Source: CAZKFG01 sp964551985 (GTDB lineage Bacteria; Bacillota; Negativicutes; Acidaminococcales; JAISLQ01). Taken from it: a stretch of DNA of 26,409 nt. Position numbers and translations under genes: made by a program. This document shows positions 24,637-26,409 of the stretch, one piece after another (the first letter of the stretch is position 1; the number at the start of each line of letters is the position of its first letter). The stretch is taken from NCBI GenBank assembly GCA_964551985.1, contig CAZKFG010000033.1, forward strand, positions 1 through 26,409, read 5' to 3'. A model generated the notes under the pieces. It searched no databases, was not told the origin of the DNA, and saw only the letters and a list, made by a program, of their open reading frames with translations.

Positions 24637-25881
24637 TTAATCTTTAATTACAATTTCACCTTCTTTCATAATTATATCCATATTATCTACAGCTATAGCA
24701 CGTATATTTTTTAGTGGATTGTCTTTTAGCACTATTAAATCTGCATATTTACCTGCTTCAAGAGTACCTGTTATATCACCGACTTTAAGCATTTGTGCGC
24801 CATTTTTGGTAGCTGCAATGATTGTATCCATTTCAGAAATGCCTGCTTTTTCTACAAATGAATACATCTCGCCGATAGCTGTGGTGCCATAAGGTGTTAA
24901 GCTAGAACAAAAAGAGTCTGAACCTATTGTCAAGCCTATGCCTTTATCTTTAGCTTTTCTTAAATTTGAGTATACGCGGTTTAATTCTTTTTCGGCTACT
25001 GTACTCCCTTCAAATTTGTCATGTACTTCAGGAATATAGGGAGGAGCGTAGGTTTTGAACCATTCGTTTAAAAATTGGATAGTTGGGCAGAAATATATAC
25101 CTTTTTCAGCCATTATGTCAAGACATTCATCGTTAAGTGTTTGACCGTGTATAATAAGATGCACACCCGCTTTTGCTGAATCTAGCGCACCACTATAACC
25201 TTCGGCATGTGACCATACAGGAATACCTACCATTTTACATTCATCCACTACGGCTTGTATTTCTTCAAAAGTATAATGTTGGTCAAGTTTTTGATCCCAA
25301 CGCCAAATTCCGCCACCTGTAGACCAAATTTTAATTGCATCTGGACTTTCTCTAAGACGATTGCGAATAGCTTTGCGTAGTTCCCATGGACCATCTACCC
25401 TCTGGGCCCAAGGATGGGATTGTTCATTGTAGAATACAGGAAGCTTGTGTGAATCGCCATGACCGCAAGTGCGGCAAAATCCAAGTCCTGTAGCTACAAC
25501 ACGCGGTCCTTTCATAACGCCTTTTTCAACCATATTTCTTATTGCTATACCAGAATAAGATATCTCACCTACTGTAGTAAGACCATTTTGCAAACATTCA
25601 CGAGCTTGTTGAACGGCTACAACTGTTTTTTGAACCCTGTCTTCTAATACCCAATCAGTGTCATCATCTGTTAAGTTGCCAGAAAAATGCAGATGAGCGT
25701 CTACCAAGCCAGGCATTAGAGTTTTGCCAGTAATGTCAATTTTTGTATAACTGTTATCAAATGATTTTTTTGTTCCGGCATAAACTATTTTTTCTCCCTC
25801 AATTAAGACAAGAGAATTTTCTACAGGCTGGGAACCTGTACCGTCAATGAGCAGTCCTCCCAATAATGCTGTTTTTTTCAT
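24637..25881 (-). CDS. Amidohydrolase, imidazolonepropionase/prolidase-like
   Basis: A 414-aa metal-dependent hydrolase of the amidohydrolase superfamily. Metal ligands and catalytic residues are all visible: H63 and H65 in VDAHLHF, K184 in AIKIW (probably carboxylated), H225 in WSHAEG, H245 in IIHGQ and D322 in GSDSF. This set and the composite beta-sandwich ends (LLGGLLIDGTG; GTLEAGKYADLIVL) match the imidazolonepropionase-like or Xaa-Pro dipeptidase-like subgroup. AAAGGAG precedes the ATG. It is 52 nt downstream of an amino-acid permease gene, so it likely cleaves a dipeptide or N-acyl amino acid entering the cell. The exact substrate is unknown. Confidence 0.88.
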   Translation of the reverse strand: MKKTALLGGLLIDGTGSQPVENSLVLIEGEKIVYAGTKKSFDNSYTKIDITGKTLMPGLVDAHLHFSGNLTDDDTDWVLEDRVQKTVVAVQQARECLQNGLTTVGEISYSGIAIRNMVEKGVMKGPRVVATGLGFCRTCGHGDSHKLPVFYNEQSHPWAQRVDGPWELRKAIRNRLRESPDAIKIWSTGGGIWRWDQKLDQHYTFEEIQAVVDECKMVGIPVWSHAEGYSGALDSAKAGVHLIIHGQTLNDECLDIMAEKGIYFCPTIQFLNEWFKTYAPPYIPEVHDKFEGSTVAEKELNRVYSNLRKAKDKGIGLTIGSDSFCSSLTPYGTTAIGEMYSFVEKAGISEMDTIIAATKNGAQMLKVGDITGTLEAGKYADLIVLKDNPLKNIRAIAVDNMDIIMKEGEIVIKD

Positions 25882-25933
25882 AATAAGTCACACTCCTTTT
25901 ATAATATTGTTTTTACACAAAACTTTATGTAAT

Positions 25934-26409
25934 TTAACTTTCACATTCTCTACTATTACCACTAAACATTTTAAGAATTAAGCCGATAACAAGCCAACCT
26001 GCAACAAGGCTCCATTCAACTGAATTTAATGATGCTGGGCTAAACGGTAGCACCAATAGAGCAACTACGATTGAACCACACAGGCAAGCCGCTGCAATAC
26101 CAACTTTACCAAGCGGTACTTTGTAAGGTCGGGGTAAATCAGGTTCCGTGTTTCGCATTTTGTAACAAGAAAAGCTAACCATTGTGCAGGCAAAAATAAA
26201 TGCTAGTGCAGAGACATTTGTTAGCGGTACAAGCATTTTTTTACCTAAAAACGGACCGATTAATGTAAATACTGCCAACAAACAGTTTGCAGTAAAAGGT
26301 GCACCAGATTTAGGATCTACCTTAGCAAACGATTTACTAAGTTGCCCTTTTCTACCCATAGCTAGTAAAATTCTACTTGTAGCACCAAAAAAAGAATTCA
26401 TAGGACCCA
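25934..26409 (-). CDS. APC-family amino-acid permease (partial, C-terminal part)
   Basis: The reading frame runs through the right window edge, so the N-terminal two-thirds are missing. The visible 157 residues contain the APC marker GPMNSFFGATSRILLAMGRKG, followed by FAKVDPKSGAPFTAN and four hydrophobic helices, with LPRPYKVPLG before the last two. This is the amino acid-polyamine-organocation family of proton-coupled importers. It precedes the amidohydrolase gene in the same direction. Confidence 0.9.
   Translation of the reverse strand, partial: GPMNSFFGATSRILLAMGRKGQLSKSFAKVDPKSGAPFTANCLLAVFTLIGPFLGKKMLVPLTNVSALAFIFACTMVSFSCYKMRNTEPDLPRPYKVPLGKVGIAAACLCGSIVVALLVLPFSPASLNSVEWSLVAGWLVIGLILKMFSGNSRECES

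Noticed and set aside
24610..24717. A 35-codon frame starting MLYEVVYLF after AGGAG, antisense to the amidohydrolase end.
   Set aside because: Most of it is complementary to a well-supported gene, and its composition looks like read-through of A+T-rich DNA. A leftover gene start cannot be excluded.
1..26409. CRISPR arrays, rRNA genes, insertion-sequence transposases and toxin-antitoxin pairs.
   Set aside because: No regularly spaced repeats of CRISPR size and no recognisable genes of these types.

Overview
The window looks like the chromosome of a low-G+C diderm Firmicute (class Negativicutes). The argument comes from the sequence: a Firmicutes-style T-box riboswitch, strong AGGAGG-type ribosome binding sites and frequent TTG starts sit beside a gene for an outer-membrane autotransporter with a C-terminal beta-barrel. 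That pairing is expected in Negativicutes. I cannot name the genus.

Positions 1-6754 are the right-hand part of an integrated mobile element whose left end lies outside the window. A leftward gene for a gene II/X-like rolling-circle Rep (1-673, cut by the window edge) diverges from a rightward block: a 621-aa protein of unknown function, an SF3 (D5/P4-type) helicase, a small protein that looks like a winged-helix plus excisionase-like fusion, and a tyrosine integrase. Between the divergent genes lie phased short direct repeats, a perfect DnaA box and a second 10-bp tandem repeat array, which together resemble a replication origin. The integrase ends about 270 bp from the 3' end of tRNA-Arg(CCT), the likely attachment site. 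No structural phage genes or conjugation genes are visible.

Positions 6755-13269 are host polyphosphate and signalling genes. Five DnaA boxes lie just upstream of the tRNA and overlap its apparent promoter. Leftward genes follow for a 100-aa hypothetical protein, polyphosphate kinase Ppk1 and a Ppx/GppA-HD protein with eroded catalytic motifs. A canonical Ppx/GppA-HD paralogue is transcribed divergently, and a CheX-like phosphatase gene converges on it.

Positions 13434-20426 hold envelope and small-molecule functions: a small secreted protein, an autotransporter, then a leftward operon of a LarA-type nickel-dependent racemase and a sodium:solute symporter. That operon is controlled by a well-formed T-box leader whose specifier reads best as UUU (Phe). 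The pairing suggests uptake and stereo-conversion of a hydroxy acid tied to charging of an amino-acid tRNA. A protein combining a degenerate hemerythrin-like domain with a YcgR/PilZ c-di-GMP module follows.

Positions 20608-24554 hold a rightward cluster: flavodoxin lipoprotein, exported alpha/beta hydrolase with a Cys nucleophile, cyclophilin-like lipoprotein and MFS transporter. The window ends with a leftward pair, an APC amino-acid permease (cut by the edge) and an imidazolonepropionase/prolidase-like amidohydrolase. The most unusual items are the T-box-controlled racemase/transporter operon, the two-replicase integrated element, the eroded Ppx next to ppk, and the DnaA-box cluster at the tRNA.
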